In this document: piece by piece, positions 8,319 through 17,821 of the stretch | Layout of the letters: each line of letters begins with the position of its first letter | Position numbering within the stretch: position 1 is the first letter of the stretch | NCBI GenBank assembly: GCA_027577415.1 | Contig: JANBQS010000095.1 | Location: forward strand, 1-37,170 | Length of the DNA stretch: 37,170 nucleotides | Direction of reading: 5' to 3' | Source of the DNA: Coemansia sp. RSA 922 | Taxonomy: Eukaryota > Kickxellomycota > Kickxellomycetes > Kickxellales > Kickxellaceae | Made by a program: the position numbers and the translations under genes | The notes under the pieces: generated by a model | Seen by the model: the letters and a program-made list of their open reading frames with translations, nothing else | The model's database searches: none | Told to the model about the DNA's origin: nothing

Positions 8319-8820
8319 CGAATTAACCGAGTTAAGCAAAAAAACCCAAATAATTGCCTTGCCCATGGGCCGAAGACATGTACCACGATGGCATACCTCG
8401 CCGAACCCAGTGTTGGCGTTCCAACACACTCGTCTTGTTAAACCTATTGGAGCACACGAGCTATTTCAAGCTCTGCGATAACGTGCCGGAAATATTATAG
8501 TTGAGGGGGTGGTTGTCAGTCTAGGAGGTGCCATTACGCGAACGTTTAGACAGTGTCTTCCTACCAGTAGTCGCCACTCTCTTGCCAGCCGCTGTAGATG
8601 TAGGTCGGGGAGTAGAGCGCTTCAACGCCTGGGGAATATCGCCAGTCTCGCAAAGACTATCGACAATCCGCCGGAAGTTCATAACAGCCGCCTCGTTCTG
8701 ATTAGGCAACCGCCGCTCTGATGATCCCCTGTGCTTGTCACTGGGTGGCAAAATGTTCGACGGCTTGGCTATGTTCCTCCGCTGGAAATCTGTAGTCATC
8801 TCGCATATTTTACACGACTT
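8319..8820 (-). mobile_element. 3'-end remnant of a Fanzor-type element
   Basis: On the minus strand, 8799 down to 8521 encodes the last about 75 residues of a Fanzor protein (GSSERRLPNQNEAAVMNFRR... to the stop at 8523-8521), matching the C-terminus of the protein at 20716-23454. Upstream of GSSERR only a short FQR(R/K)N stretch still aligns, so the zinc-finger Cys pairs and everything N-terminal are deleted or diverged. The 166 bases after the stop (8520-8355) match 23455-23620 with no gaps and about nine differences, all transitions. A CGAATT...TTAAGCAA motif (8319-8339) ends the copy. The left end was not found. Confidence 0.75.
8355..8520 (-). ncRNA. Candidate omega-RNA/right-end region of the remnant Fanzor copy
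   Basis: Gapless match to 23455-23620. It keeps the GTGTTGG-AACG-CCAACAC hairpin, the GAGC...GCTC pair and the GCCCATGGGC palindrome (8361-8370). The coding remnant next to it is less conserved (roughly 91%). In known Fanzor and TnpB systems the guide RNA scaffold lies at this place; that it is transcribed here is inference. Confidence 0.4.
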
Positions 8821-8971
8821 CTAACTTATGCGGTCCGCTGTTTAACTGTGAAAGCCCAACAAATGCATAGTCCGCTTTTTGGAGGAAAAGGGGGATTTTT
8901 GGTGGATTTTTATTTATTGCACACGAGTATATAAATAGGGAATGTGCAAAAAAAAAAATCAACGTACGTAC
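8821..8971. other. Spacer between Fanzor remnant and protease gene
   Basis: It contains a TATAAATA-like sequence near 8930 and a poly-A run near 8948, on the 3' side of the protease gene. No gene is seen. Confidence 0.35.
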
Positions 8972-10162
8972 TTATGCGGCAACAAAGGCGGCGACGGAGC
9001 CAAGGACAGCAACGGCCAGAGCGAGGCTAGAGCTGCCCGAGGAGGCAGGGCTGCCGTTGCCAGGTGGGAAGAGAGGGGGGATAGAAGGCCGGGAAAGAGA
9101 TATGCCACCATCGTCGTTGTTATCGTCAGTCGGGGTCTCGTCATTCTTGTCATCATCAGTAGGAGTAGTGCGAGTAGAAGTCTTGGAGGACTTGGTCGAC
9201 GACGGCTTAGTTGCAGGTGGCTTGGACGACGACGACGGAGTGCCAGGGCTGGGGCCCGAGCCGGATCCAGCAATGGTGATGCTGTCGGCATCGAGGTTGG
9301 CGGACTGCGCGATCCAGGGGATATAGGGCGAGATACGAGTGTAGTATCCTGGGATACCGGCCTGGGCGCACAGACCCTCGGGGTTCTTTGAGTTGATGGG
9401 GCCAAAGCTAGTAAGACCCAGCAGAGCGGTACCATCAGCGCTGCCCTTAGCGGGGATAGCCAGAGGTCCACCGCTGTCTCCGTTGCAAGTGTCCTTTCCG
9501 ACCTTTCCGTCCGTGCACAAAACGTAGTCGGGATCGAATCCAGGAGAGTTAGACCTGCAGAACGAAGTAGTACCGAGGTTCAGATCGACCTGCATCAGCA
9601 CATCGGCGATAGCAGTCTTGCTGTGAGGGTCGATGAGACCAAAGCCAGCAGCTGTGACGGTAGCCGCAGCGTCGTACGAGCCAGAGAGAATCTTGGCCTT
9701 TGTGGCTGTGGTATCAGGGACGTTGCTCGACAGGATAAGTAGGGCAATGTCGCTACGCAGAGTACGCATGTTGAACGACGGGTGAGTAATAATGCGAGAC
9801 ACGGAGTAGCCCTTGAACAGGACAGTGGGGTCGGGTGTGGTGTGGGTGAATCCAACTTGGAGCTGGGCCGCAGTGTACTTGACGGTGTCGCTGGCATACA
9901 CACAGTGAGCTGCAGTCAGCACGACGTTGGGCGCGATGAGAGAGCCAGTGCAGGCCGAGCCGCCGTAGACGGGGTGGCTACCCTCGATGTATGAAATGTA
10001 CTGGAAAGCAGTGCTTGGTGCGGGTTGGCCACCGATAATGCGGGGCGCCGCATCAGTCAGCTCACGCTTGGGGAACTTGCCCTCAGGGATAACAGTAGAA
10101 GAAACAAGGGTCGAGGCAGCCAGAATCGCAGCCACGCAGCTAGAAACAGTAAGCGAGTACAT
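8972..10162 (-). CDS. GPI-anchored trypsin-like serine protease (S1 family)
   Basis: This is a 396-residue preproprotein. It has a signal peptide (about 1-23), then a short propeptide ending AAPR41; cleavage before I42-IGG would activate the enzyme in the usual zymogen way. The catalytic triad is visible: H86 (TAAHC), D138 (RSDIALL), S230 (GDSGGP). D224, six residues before the Ser, is the trypsin specificity residue, so cleavage after Lys/Arg is expected. After about residue 305 comes a Ser/Thr/Pro- and Asp/Asn-rich stalk, then a Ser/Gly-rich segment and a hydrophobic tail (SLALAVAVLGSVAAFVAA) typical of GPI-anchor addition. Membrane or wall attachment is thus likely. Secreted trypsins are known from some fungi; the stalk plus anchor is less common. 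Confidence 0.9.
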   Translation of the reverse strand: MYSLTVSSCVAAILAASTLVSSTVIPEGKFPKRELTDAAPRIIGGQPAPSTAFQYISYIEGSHPVYGGSACTGSLIAPNVVLTAAHCVYASDTVKYTAAQLQVGFTHTTPDPTVLFKGYSVSRIITHPSFNMRTLRSDIALLILSSNVPDTTATKAKILSGSYDAAATVTAAGFGLIDPHSKTAIADVLMQVDLNLGTTSFCRSNSPGFDPDYVLCTDGKVGKDTCNGDSGGPLAIPAKGSADGTALLGLTSFGPINSKNPEGLCAQAGIPGYYTRISPYIPWIAQSANLDADSITIAGSGSGPSPGTPSSSSKPPATKPSSTKSSKTSTRTTPTDDDKNDETPTDDNNDDGGISLSRPSIPPLFPPGNGSPASSGSSSLALAVAVLGSVAAFVAA

Positions 10163-10833
10163 TAGATATTAGAGTTGGACCACACCAAATTAAAAAAAAG
10201 GGGGGAGGAAGATGGGGAATAGGTATGCGATTAAAAAAAGAAAGAACGAACAGACGGTATTTTGAGAACTGAGAGGGCTGGTCCCAATACAAGGTTATTT
10301 TTATGTCCTCGCTGACGCAACGGAAAACAGCGCAGCAAAGCACCAGCTGTCCTGAAAGCGAGAGGGTGTCAATCTCCAATTGCTGACAACCTCACGAGCG
10401 ATCGTCGTCAATTTAACCTACACTTACAAATGCATTGGGGGAAATGTCGATCTGCAAACACAGAGGACCTGCCTGCCTTGATTTTTCCAGTAGAAGCCAG
10501 CCAATGGGAACCATGTGCTTTCCCCAATTTCGGGATTTGCAGAAGAAAAACATCTGGATTGCATGTGGACCGCTAGTAGTTCCTCTCCGTCCTGCAAGAC
10601 TGATAGCCAGTTTGGCTATGAAAATTTTATAGATGGATGGCTGATAGATTCTCAGAGAAGAGATAGCACTGCCAGAGTCAAATCCGCCAGATGTCAGCCC
10701 AAGACACTTGTACAATTGTATTAACGCCTTCCATTTTTAGGCCTTTGAAATTTTTTTCCTGGTAGCTTGGCTTAGATATCATTGAACTGTTGACGCATAT
10801 ATAAAATAAATAACAATAAAAGCAAATAATCAC
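10163..10833. other. Intergenic: protease promoter side and flippase 3' side, no gene seen
   Basis: About 670 bases. Only short ORFs with no domain character are open on either strand. An A/G-rich stretch lies at 10190-10250, close upstream of the protease ATG. Confidence 0.5.
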
Positions 10834-13800
10834 TTATCGCGGGCGCTTATGTAAATGACGACCCCGTTCTTTAGGTCTTGTTGATGGCTGATGTGGGTGT
10901 TCTTGCTGAGCAAACGCGTATCCGGTATACGGCTGAACGGAACCGTCTTCGAGATAATAAATAGACGAGCGCACGCTAGCAGCCATACTGCTCTGCCTGC
11001 GCACACCCTGGCGCGACGAAGGCACATCGTCATGCAGCGAAATATCTTCAGTCCGACGCGGCGAGTATCCATCGTCAAAGTTGGGTCTAGATACACGGCG
11101 TTGCTGCTGGTACACAGACATACGTTTCAGAATGTTGCGATGCTCACCACCCGACTGCAATGTAGCCGTAGGCACTGTAGAAGCCGGGTCAGCCATATGA
11201 GCCAAATTGTGGAGACATGAGATCAACGCCACATCGTCCTCTGGGTATGGCACGCCTTGGTACACGCCGGGCCTGTTAAGCGGGTCGTTGCCAGAACGCT
11301 GTGGTGTAGCAAGCCGCGAGCTAGAGGACATGGTCGACCGATTCGGGGCCAAGTCTTCCAGCGGGATCGCGCCCTCCATAGTATGAGCCGCAGCAGCAGC
11401 CTGGCGCTGACGCCATTGCTGGCGCCACTGCCTACCACCAGTCGGCGGTGACTTGCCCTCGGGAAAGGCGCCAAACGGCACTTCCTTATGTGGGCTAGCC
11501 GCAGCATGGTTCAACATTCCGTGAGAGGGACGCATAGCGACAACAGTCTTATTGCTCTTGCGACGGCGTCTGAATCCATGCACAATCTCGCGCACAACGT
11601 CAGTGTCCGTCGGATACCACGCAGACCGCACAAACTTTGCAATATAGTGCGGCATCAGACACAGAATGGCAGTCATAACCAAGAGCAGCCAAAAGTCTAT
11701 TTGCGCGAATATGCGAACAGCAGCCCCCGACGAGAACGCAGTGTCGTACATAACGCCGTAGACAAAGAACACGCCCAGAAGCATCGCCAAGCCAAAGAGC
11801 TGAGCCAGGGGCATGACCCAGGTCCACGTGCGGTTATTGAGTCCCATGTACAGGTTCGTAGTCAGAACCACGCAGAATGCACCCACAGTACCAATATCGT
11901 CACGGTTAGCGCTGTCAAGACCGTTGCGCTGCGCAGCAGCACTAAAGTAGTACGTATAGACGACCAAAAAAGTGATGGCAGCCGATTGGTACAAGCCATC
12001 GACAATATACATCCAGAAGCGCGCCATAGAGTACTCGAGCTTATAGATACCCCGCTTATACAGCTGCGGCACAACCATGCCCACGACAGCAGGCAAATCC
12101 TGGTCAAACACGCCCAGGACGCCGGGCGGCAATGACGTGTACAGCATATTGTAGAGCATGATCAGCGTGTAGTCGAAAAAGTTAGCGACTGACCACTGGC
12201 AGAACAGTTGGAACCAGAAGAGCGACACAGTGAAGACGACGTTTTTGTAAAAGAAGTTGAGTACCATCGATGTGATCCGCAGGTACGCCCAGCGCCCATG
12301 CACGAGCAGGAGCTTTTGCAGGAACCGGAACTGAGCAATAGAGTAGTCAGACGCCATGACAGCTTGGAGGCCCTCCTCGCCGCTGATGCCAATGCCGACG
12401 TCGGCCTCCTGGATCATACTGACGTCGTTAGCGCCGTCGCCTATCGCCAGACACAAGGTGCCCAGGCCCTCTTTGACGAGCCTCACGACCAGCGCCTTTT
12501 GCAGCGGCGACACGCGGCAGCACAGGACTGACTTGCACCGCACAGCCAGGTCCAGCAGCAGCGGGGCCAGCTCCGGCTCCAGCGCGTACTTGAGCGAGTG
12601 GCCGTCGATGACCAGCCCCAGCGGCGCCTCGCGCTTCAGCAAGGAAGAAGAATCGGGGATATTGCGCGTGCGCACATTGTCCCACACGCCGCGCAGCCCA
12701 TGGCGCCGCTCCATATCATACGCGCCGCCCATTGGCGACTTTTCCTTACGCCGCACAAGCCGCCGCCACGCCCCGACATGCTTAGGCGCAATACCAGCCA
12801 TGGCGCCACCACCGCCGCCGCTGTACGATAGGTCGCCGTGGTAATCGCCAAACTCTCTTAGAGCCTTCTCCAGCTGCTCGCGTGTCGCCTCCTGAGACTC
12901 GGCCTTGACGACAATGAGCTGCATATCGCTGTTGAGCAAGTTACAGCTATATCCGATGTTAATAGCAGTCTCTGTCTTGTCGCCCGTAAGCACCCACAGC
13001 TTAATGCCAGCCAAAGCCAGCTGCGCGATAGTCTCAGGAACGCCGTCCTGGAGCTTATCCTCGATAGCAGTGCCGCCAATGAGCTGCAGCTCGCGCTCGA
13101 TACCATCGCAGACGCGCTCGACCTCGGCGTCACGATCATCCAGGCTAGACATTGCATGGTCATAGCCAACACGCCACTGAACATATTCAGCCTCGTCGAG
13201 GAGTCGGTAGCCCAGGCACAGGGTGCGCAGTCCATGGTTGGCAAATAGCTCGAGATCGTCGAGCGTGGCCTGGCGCAGGCGGTCCTGGTTGGCGCGGATG
13301 CGCTCCAAAATGACAGAGTCGGCGCCCTTGCACAGAAGCATGATGCGGCCGTCCTCACGACGCACGATGACGGACATGCGCTTGCGAGCGCTGGTGAATT
13401 CAAGCGTGGCCAGCAGCTGGTAGGTCTGCTCGTGGCCCAAAAAGCTGCATACGACGCGGTCGCGGTCGCGGCGCAAAAAGGCAAAGCCCACATCGCGAGC
13501 AGTGGCGACCAAGGCAGCCTCGTCGGGCGACTGGGCCTTGTACTCGACGACGTGGGGGCTTGCGGGGTCGGGCGTGTGGCTGATAACGTTGTGGCACAGA
13601 GCCAGGACCGTAAAAAACTCAATGACAGCATGGGCTTGCGTGCTGTCAGAGTGCAAGTCGTCGTGGATGGCTGTGTCCAAGAACGTCGTCGTCTGGCCCT
13701 GGCGGTACGGGTACGGGTGCTCGCAGATCTGGCTCAGCTTTGCATCCATTTGGCGACGCAGGTCAGCGGCCTTTGCTGCCTCGTCCTCACCAACAATCTC

Positions 13801-15339
13801 GCCGTACACGCGGCCTCTGATGGAGCACTGGCGGAACTCCATGACGTTCTGAGTCAGCGTGCCAGTCTTATCGCTGAATATGTACTCCACTTGGCCCAGA
13901 TCGTCAGACAGGTTCCAGGACTTTGGCGTGCAGCGACGGTCCAGCGGCGCATAGTACATGTCGATATCCTGGTTGATAAAGTACGCCTGGAAGCTCTTGA
14001 CAACTTCAATCGACACGTACAGCGAGATGGGCACCACGGTCTGGTAGAGAATCAGCGACGTCCAAAATGTCAAAAATCCAAACAGCGGCGCAGAGCGGCC
14101 AGACGACGTCTGGTATTTCACGATAAACAGCGCTTGGAACGAATCGGGCCGGCCGTAGTAGACGCCGCCCAGCACGGCAGAAAGCATGCACAGGACGAAC
14201 AGCAAGCAGAACTGCGACATGACCTGGTAGTTCATCATGCGCTCGATGCGACTGCGCTTCGACGGAGTCTCGCCCGCGTTCATCATGATCTTTGTGTCGT
14301 TGCCAGTAAACAAAATGACGCCGGCCGCCCACGCCGTATTACGCACAACGCTGCCACGCAGCAAAAGGTTATCGACGCCCAGGGGCTCCTTTGTCTTTGG
14401 AGAGTCGCCACTGCCACTCGGCACCTGAAGCGATCCCTTGAAGGAATACAGCTGCGTGGTGGGCGGCTCAGCATCGACCGTACAGGAAAACTGGGCCAGC
14501 TGCTGTGGCGATGTCAGGTGGGCAGTAGTTGGCAAGGCTGCCTTGGCTTTGAGGTTCGTTTCTCCGTCGAGGTTTTTGGTCTCGACAAAGCAGGACCCGT
14601 CGTCTTCGCTGGTACTCAGCAGCAGCACGTCGGCAGGGACCGCGTCTCCGTCGCGCAGCAGCACAATGTCGCCGACATGCAGGTGGCGCCACTCGGTCCG
14701 GAGCCACGCATCGCTGTCAATGCCGATATCCGTGTCGTTGGAGTGGGTCATCGCTGGGACTGCGCCCACGCCTGCTCCTCCGACTGTGCCGCCAGCGCCA
14801 GAGTCAGACCACAAGAGACGCATGATGCCGCGCGGCCGGAAAAAGTGCGCAGGCGGCTTGTTAGTATTGACCCATCCGTTGCCGAGCACAGCCGCCGGAG
14901 CGCGGTTAGCCTCGCGGTCGCTAACGCTACGCCTCGAGTCTTCGTAGCCGTCCTTGGCCATAGTCAGCAATACGATAGTGAATAGGGCCAGGGCGCTGAG
15001 CCCAGGCGAACCCGTAGTCACGGCAGGCACAAACTGTAGTATGAGCAGGAATAGGAAATACATGTTGGCGGCACGGCGGAACTGCTCAAACAGGTTCTTT
15101 GGTACAAACGACACGACTGTGTACTTTGCCGTGCGGATCTGGTTCGCTGGGTACTGTGGAGCACGCCCATGCCCGTCCAGCTCTGATGGAGGCATCCCGA
15201 CGTTGACATACACTGTACGCCGTGCTCCTGCTGCTGCCGCCTCAGCCTCAGCTTTGGCTAGTAGTCTGCGGCTGGCTGGTGACATGAACAGGCGCTTTAT
15301 CCATGGCACTCGCCGCGGGCTGGTGGCTCCTTGTGCCAT
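10834..15339 (-). CDS. P4-type phospholipid flippase (Dnf/ATP10-like)
   Basis: The ATG at 15339 gives 1501 residues; the frame opens slightly earlier (15390) without an ATG. All P4 landmarks are present: the N-terminal NQIRTAKYT..FVPKNLFEQF block, DGETNLKAKA (about 256), PISL in membrane segment 4 (about 436), the phosphorylated Asp in DKTGTLTQN (D490), LTGDK (about 785) and GDGANDVSMIQ (about 967). Ten membrane segments are expected; the last cluster precedes a disordered C-terminal tail of about 250 residues. Such enzymes move phospholipids to the cytosolic leaflet at the plasma membrane or late Golgi, usually with a Cdc50-type partner, which is not in this window. Dnf1/2 versus ATP10 class cannot be settled by eye. 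A 517-codon antisense ORF is a shadow. Confidence 0.93.
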   Translation of the reverse strand: MAQGATSPRRVPWIKRLFMSPASRRLLAKAEAEAAAAGARRTVYVNVGMPPSELDGHGRAPQYPANQIRTAKYTVVSFVPKNLFEQFRRAANMYFLFLLILQFVPAVTTGSPGLSALALFTIVLLTMAKDGYEDSRRSVSDREANRAPAAVLGNGWVNTNKPPAHFFRPRGIMRLLWSDSGAGGTVGGAGVGAVPAMTHSNDTDIGIDSDAWLRTEWRHLHVGDIVLLRDGDAVPADVLLLSTSEDDGSCFVETKNLDGETNLKAKAALPTTAHLTSPQQLAQFSCTVDAEPPTTQLYSFKGSLQVPSGSGDSPKTKEPLGVDNLLLRGSVVRNTAWAAGVILFTGNDTKIMMNAGETPSKRSRIERMMNYQVMSQFCLLFVLCMLSAVLGGVYYGRPDSFQALFIVKYQTSSGRSAPLFGFLTFWTSLILYQTVVPISLYVSIEVVKSFQAYFINQDIDMYYAPLDRRCTPKSWNLSDDLGQVEYIFSDKTGTLTQNVMEFRQCSIRGRVYGEIVGEDEAAKAADLRRQMDAKLSQICEHPYPYRQGQTTTFLDTAIHDDLHSDSTQAHAVIEFFTVLALCHNVISHTPDPASPHVVEYKAQSPDEAALVATARDVGFAFLRRDRDRVVCSFLGHEQTYQLLATLEFTSARKRMSVIVRREDGRIMLLCKGADSVILERIRANQDRLRQATLDDLELFANHGLRTLCLGYRLLDEAEYVQWRVGYDHAMSSLDDRDAEVERVCDGIERELQLIGGTAIEDKLQDGVPETIAQLALAGIKLWVLTGDKTETAINIGYSCNLLNSDMQLIVVKAESQEATREQLEKALREFGDYHGDLSYSGGGGGAMAGIAPKHVGAWRRLVRRKEKSPMGGAYDMERRHGLRGVWDNVRTRNIPDSSSLLKREAPLGLVIDGHSLKYALEPELAPLLLDLAVRCKSVLCCRVSPLQKALVVRLVKEGLGTLCLAIGDGANDVSMIQEADVGIGISGEEGLQAVMASDYSIAQFRFLQKLLLVHGRWAYLRITSMVLNFFYKNVVFTVSLFWFQLFCQWSVANFFDYTLIMLYNMLYTSLPPGVLGVFDQDLPAVVGMVVPQLYKRGIYKLEYSMARFWMYIVDGLYQSAAITFLVVYTYYFSAAAQRNGLDSANRDDIGTVGAFCVVLTTNLYMGLNNRTWTWVMPLAQLFGLAMLLGVFFVYGVMYDTAFSSGAAVRIFAQIDFWLLLVMTAILCLMPHYIAKFVRSAWYPTDTDVVREIVHGFRRRRKSNKTVVAMRPSHGMLNHAAASPHKEVPFGAFPEGKSPPTGGRQWRQQWRQRQAAAAAHTMEGAIPLEDLAPNRSTMSSSSRLATPQRSGNDPLNRPGVYQGVPYPEDDVALISCLHNLAHMADPASTVPTATLQSGGEHRNILKRMSVYQQQRRVSRPNFDDGYSPRRTEDISLHDDVPSSRQGVRRQSSMAASVRSSIYYLEDGSVQPYTGYAFAQQEHPHQPSTRPKERGRHLHKRPR

Positions 15340-15763
15340 TTTTTTAAGATAAAGTAATATAAGGTGAGTCCTCCCACCAGCGATTGACAAGAAATAAAAT
15401 AAAATAAAAATAAAGAATAGAAATTTGAACTAGTGTAACAGGACTGGTAAAAAAAAAAAAAAAGATGCCGGCAGTGGCGTCCGTTGTTCGGCGAAAAGGC
15501 AGTAATATGTTAAAAAAAAATACACACAAAAAAATAAAAGTAGCTGTGGGGGGGAAAGGAGAAAGAGGAAAAGGGTCTCCTTTTGCTCCTATTCTGTTCC
15601 TTGGCGGTATATCATGAGATTGATAATTTCTATTTGCCAGAACTCTATTTTTATCTAAAGACGGGTTTCCGGGGATGGGTATTACTTGCGGAGAAAGTGG
15701 AGGGGAAAGAAATTAAGGTAGTTGGAACATTCCAGAAGAGCTTGGCAAAAAAAAAAAACTTAG
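15340..15763. other. Flippase upstream region and PRMT5 3' flank
   Basis: It contains several poly-A/poly-T runs and one G-run (about 15547-15553). No gene is seen; it must hold the flippase promoter. Confidence 0.4.
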
Positions 15764-17611
15764 CTAGTGGCCAATCCAGTATTCGTGAGCGTTGATGTTG
15801 TGGATGAGCGAAGAGGAGGCGGAAGAGGCTTCTCCTCCAGGAGATTCTACGGCCCACTCATACCAGGTGCGGGACTCCCTCGAGCGGCGCCACATATGTA
15901 CGGTCAGTTCATCGCCGGGATTTACAGTCATAGGCTGCTACAAAATACAAAAAATATATACAAATGGGTTAGCTGCAAAAAAGTGGCGTTATGCATGGCT
16001 TGGCGAAAAAAAGGGGTGACTGGGTACCTTTATCGGGAAATACATGGGGAACCAAGAATGCATGTCTTCGGTATGCGTGTCGGGCCGAATACTCAGCTCA
16101 ACATTGTCATAGAGCACCGCGTCAAAGTACCCCGCCAGGCCATGCACAAGCGACGAAGCCTGCACGCGGAATGTGGCTGCAGCCCAGCGCTGGTTGTGGC
16201 GATTATCGCCCATGATCTGATCACTGGGCTGCGTGTGGCTGAACGACCACATGATCTGAGGCTCGGCCAGTACATGCGCAGCGTGGATGTTGACGACATA
16301 GGGCGTCTCAAGGCCATGTCCGTCGCCATAGGCCTGTGCGCGGGCGTGGAGCAGCGTTGACGACAGTGGCGCCACATACGCGGAATAGCTCTGCGGAATG
16401 CACACGCCGTGGGGCGCCAGCAGCAGGCGGCAGGCCGCATCGAGGCACTCGGGCGAGAGCTCGTTGTCGCCAAACGAGCCCAGCAGCTCGCTGACCAGAA
16501 TGTCGGCTCGCTGGGCAGGCACCCAGCCGCGCATATCGGCTCGGATCAGCGTTACCTGGTGGCCCCAGTCGTTAGCGTTGCGCAGCTGCAGCTCAACAAG
16601 GGCACTGGGGTTCTTCTCAATAGCAATGACCTGCACCGACCGCCCAGCCTGGCGAGCAGCTCGCAGGGCGCGGGTGACCAGTGGGCCGCGGCCAGCTCCG
16701 ACTACCATCAGCACGATTTCCTTTCGGGGCGAGTCTTGTATGGCACGCATCATGGCGTGCTCGTAGTGGTCGTATTTGGGCAGGTCCATCTCAAACGTCT
16801 CGTATGTCGCCGACTCCAAGTGATCCATCAGCGGCTGTAGCGGCGCCTGCAGCACATCGCGATACTCCGCCGATGCCGCCGCTGCTGTGCTCAGCTCTTC
16901 CAGAGTACCTGCCAGGAACCGGAGGTACCGCACATAGTCGACCAGATCCACATTGTCTTCTGACTGGCGGATGACGTAGGCTACAGTGTGGTCCATCCAG
17001 CGCTTGATCTCGGCCTGGTGGTCTTTGCGCAGCACTGGGAATCCAGCATTGTTGCCTATGAACATGCTTGTCGGGAGGACTATCAGCTGCACGGGCTCGG
17101 CGCGCCACTGCGGCAGCTCGCACGCGTCGTCGCCCAGCTCCAGCGCCACCTGCAGCCGCGCCTGGTGGCCACACAGCATGCGCACTCGGTTCCACCGCGC
17201 CCACGCACCCTCTGCCGCCCGCACGCGCACGACTACTGGCACGCCGGCAGTGTTGGACACCAGCGCCAACAGCGTCCGCGCATAGCTGGCCACGTTGGTG
17301 GACGCGCTGAGCTCTGGCGCCAATACGCGCTTAAGCCCAACGTAGGCGGCGAGCTGCAGCTCCATCGACAGCAAGTCAGAGTCGCCCCAAGTCGACGCCC
17401 GGCCGAGGACACAGTATGCGTGCTGCGATGTCTTGACGACAACCTCCGACAGTATAAAGTACCCCCGATCCACCGCCGCCTCCGCCTCGTGCGTCACTGC
17501 TAGTACCGCAAAGTCCGCCGTGCACCGCTCCATTTCTCCCGCCACAAAGGCGTCGCCGTCGGCTATCACTCCACACGGCTCCACACCCACGCGTAGTCCA
17601 TTGAGTGCCAT
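15764..17611 (-). CDS. PRMT5: PRMT5/Skb1-type protein arginine methyltransferase, two exons
   Basis: The start ATG is at 17611. Exon 1 is 17611-16028 (528 codons), the intron 16027-15938 (GTACCC...TGTAG, 90 nt), exon 2 15937-15764 (57 codons plus stop); total 585 residues. Exon 2 is essential: it encodes QPMTVNPGDELTVHMWRR and WYEWAV...IHNINAHEYWIG, the characteristic PRMT5 C-terminal beta-barrel end. Without splicing the ORF reads into PSHPFFSPSHA and stops. The SAM-binding loop is VVGAGRGPL (about 301-309). The double-E catalytic loop is SELLGSFGDNELSPE (about 373-387). PRMT5 makes symmetric dimethylarginine on spliceosomal and histone proteins, usually as a complex. Its start faces PIG-U across about 210 bases. 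Confidence 0.94.
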
Positions 17612-17821
17612 TCTAATTACCAAGTGTAAATGAGCTGTTTTGCGAAAGATACGGAGACAAGCCCCAGCAGATCAGATCATTTTCTCGCTCCTGATCTCCA
17701 CATCCAAAGAATGACCTCTCTCTGCTTCTGACGCGATCCCTCTCTCCCGACTTTTTTTTATTGACTGTTCAGTATTTTCGTCTTTTTGCATTTTCAACTC
17801 TTACTCCATCTATTTCACAAA
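17612..17821. promoter_or_regulatory. Shared divergent promoter of PRMT5 and PIG-U
   Basis: 210 bases lie between two outward-facing ATGs. Pyrimidine-rich tracts precede the PIG-U start. No clear TATA on either side. Confidence 0.5.

Noticed and set aside
8942..9391. Plus-strand ORF of 149 codons opposite the protease
   Set aside because: Antisense shadow of the Ser/Thr/Pro-rich stalk and protease domain.
13432..14985. Plus-strand ORF of 517 codons inside the flippase gene
   Set aside because: Long, but it is the antisense of a fully conserved P4-ATPase; length results from codon bias and it has no domain.
15989..16028. PRMT5 C-terminus as the unspliced ORF (ending PSHA)
   Set aside because: It lacks the conserved C-terminal end, which appears intact after the 90-nt intron.
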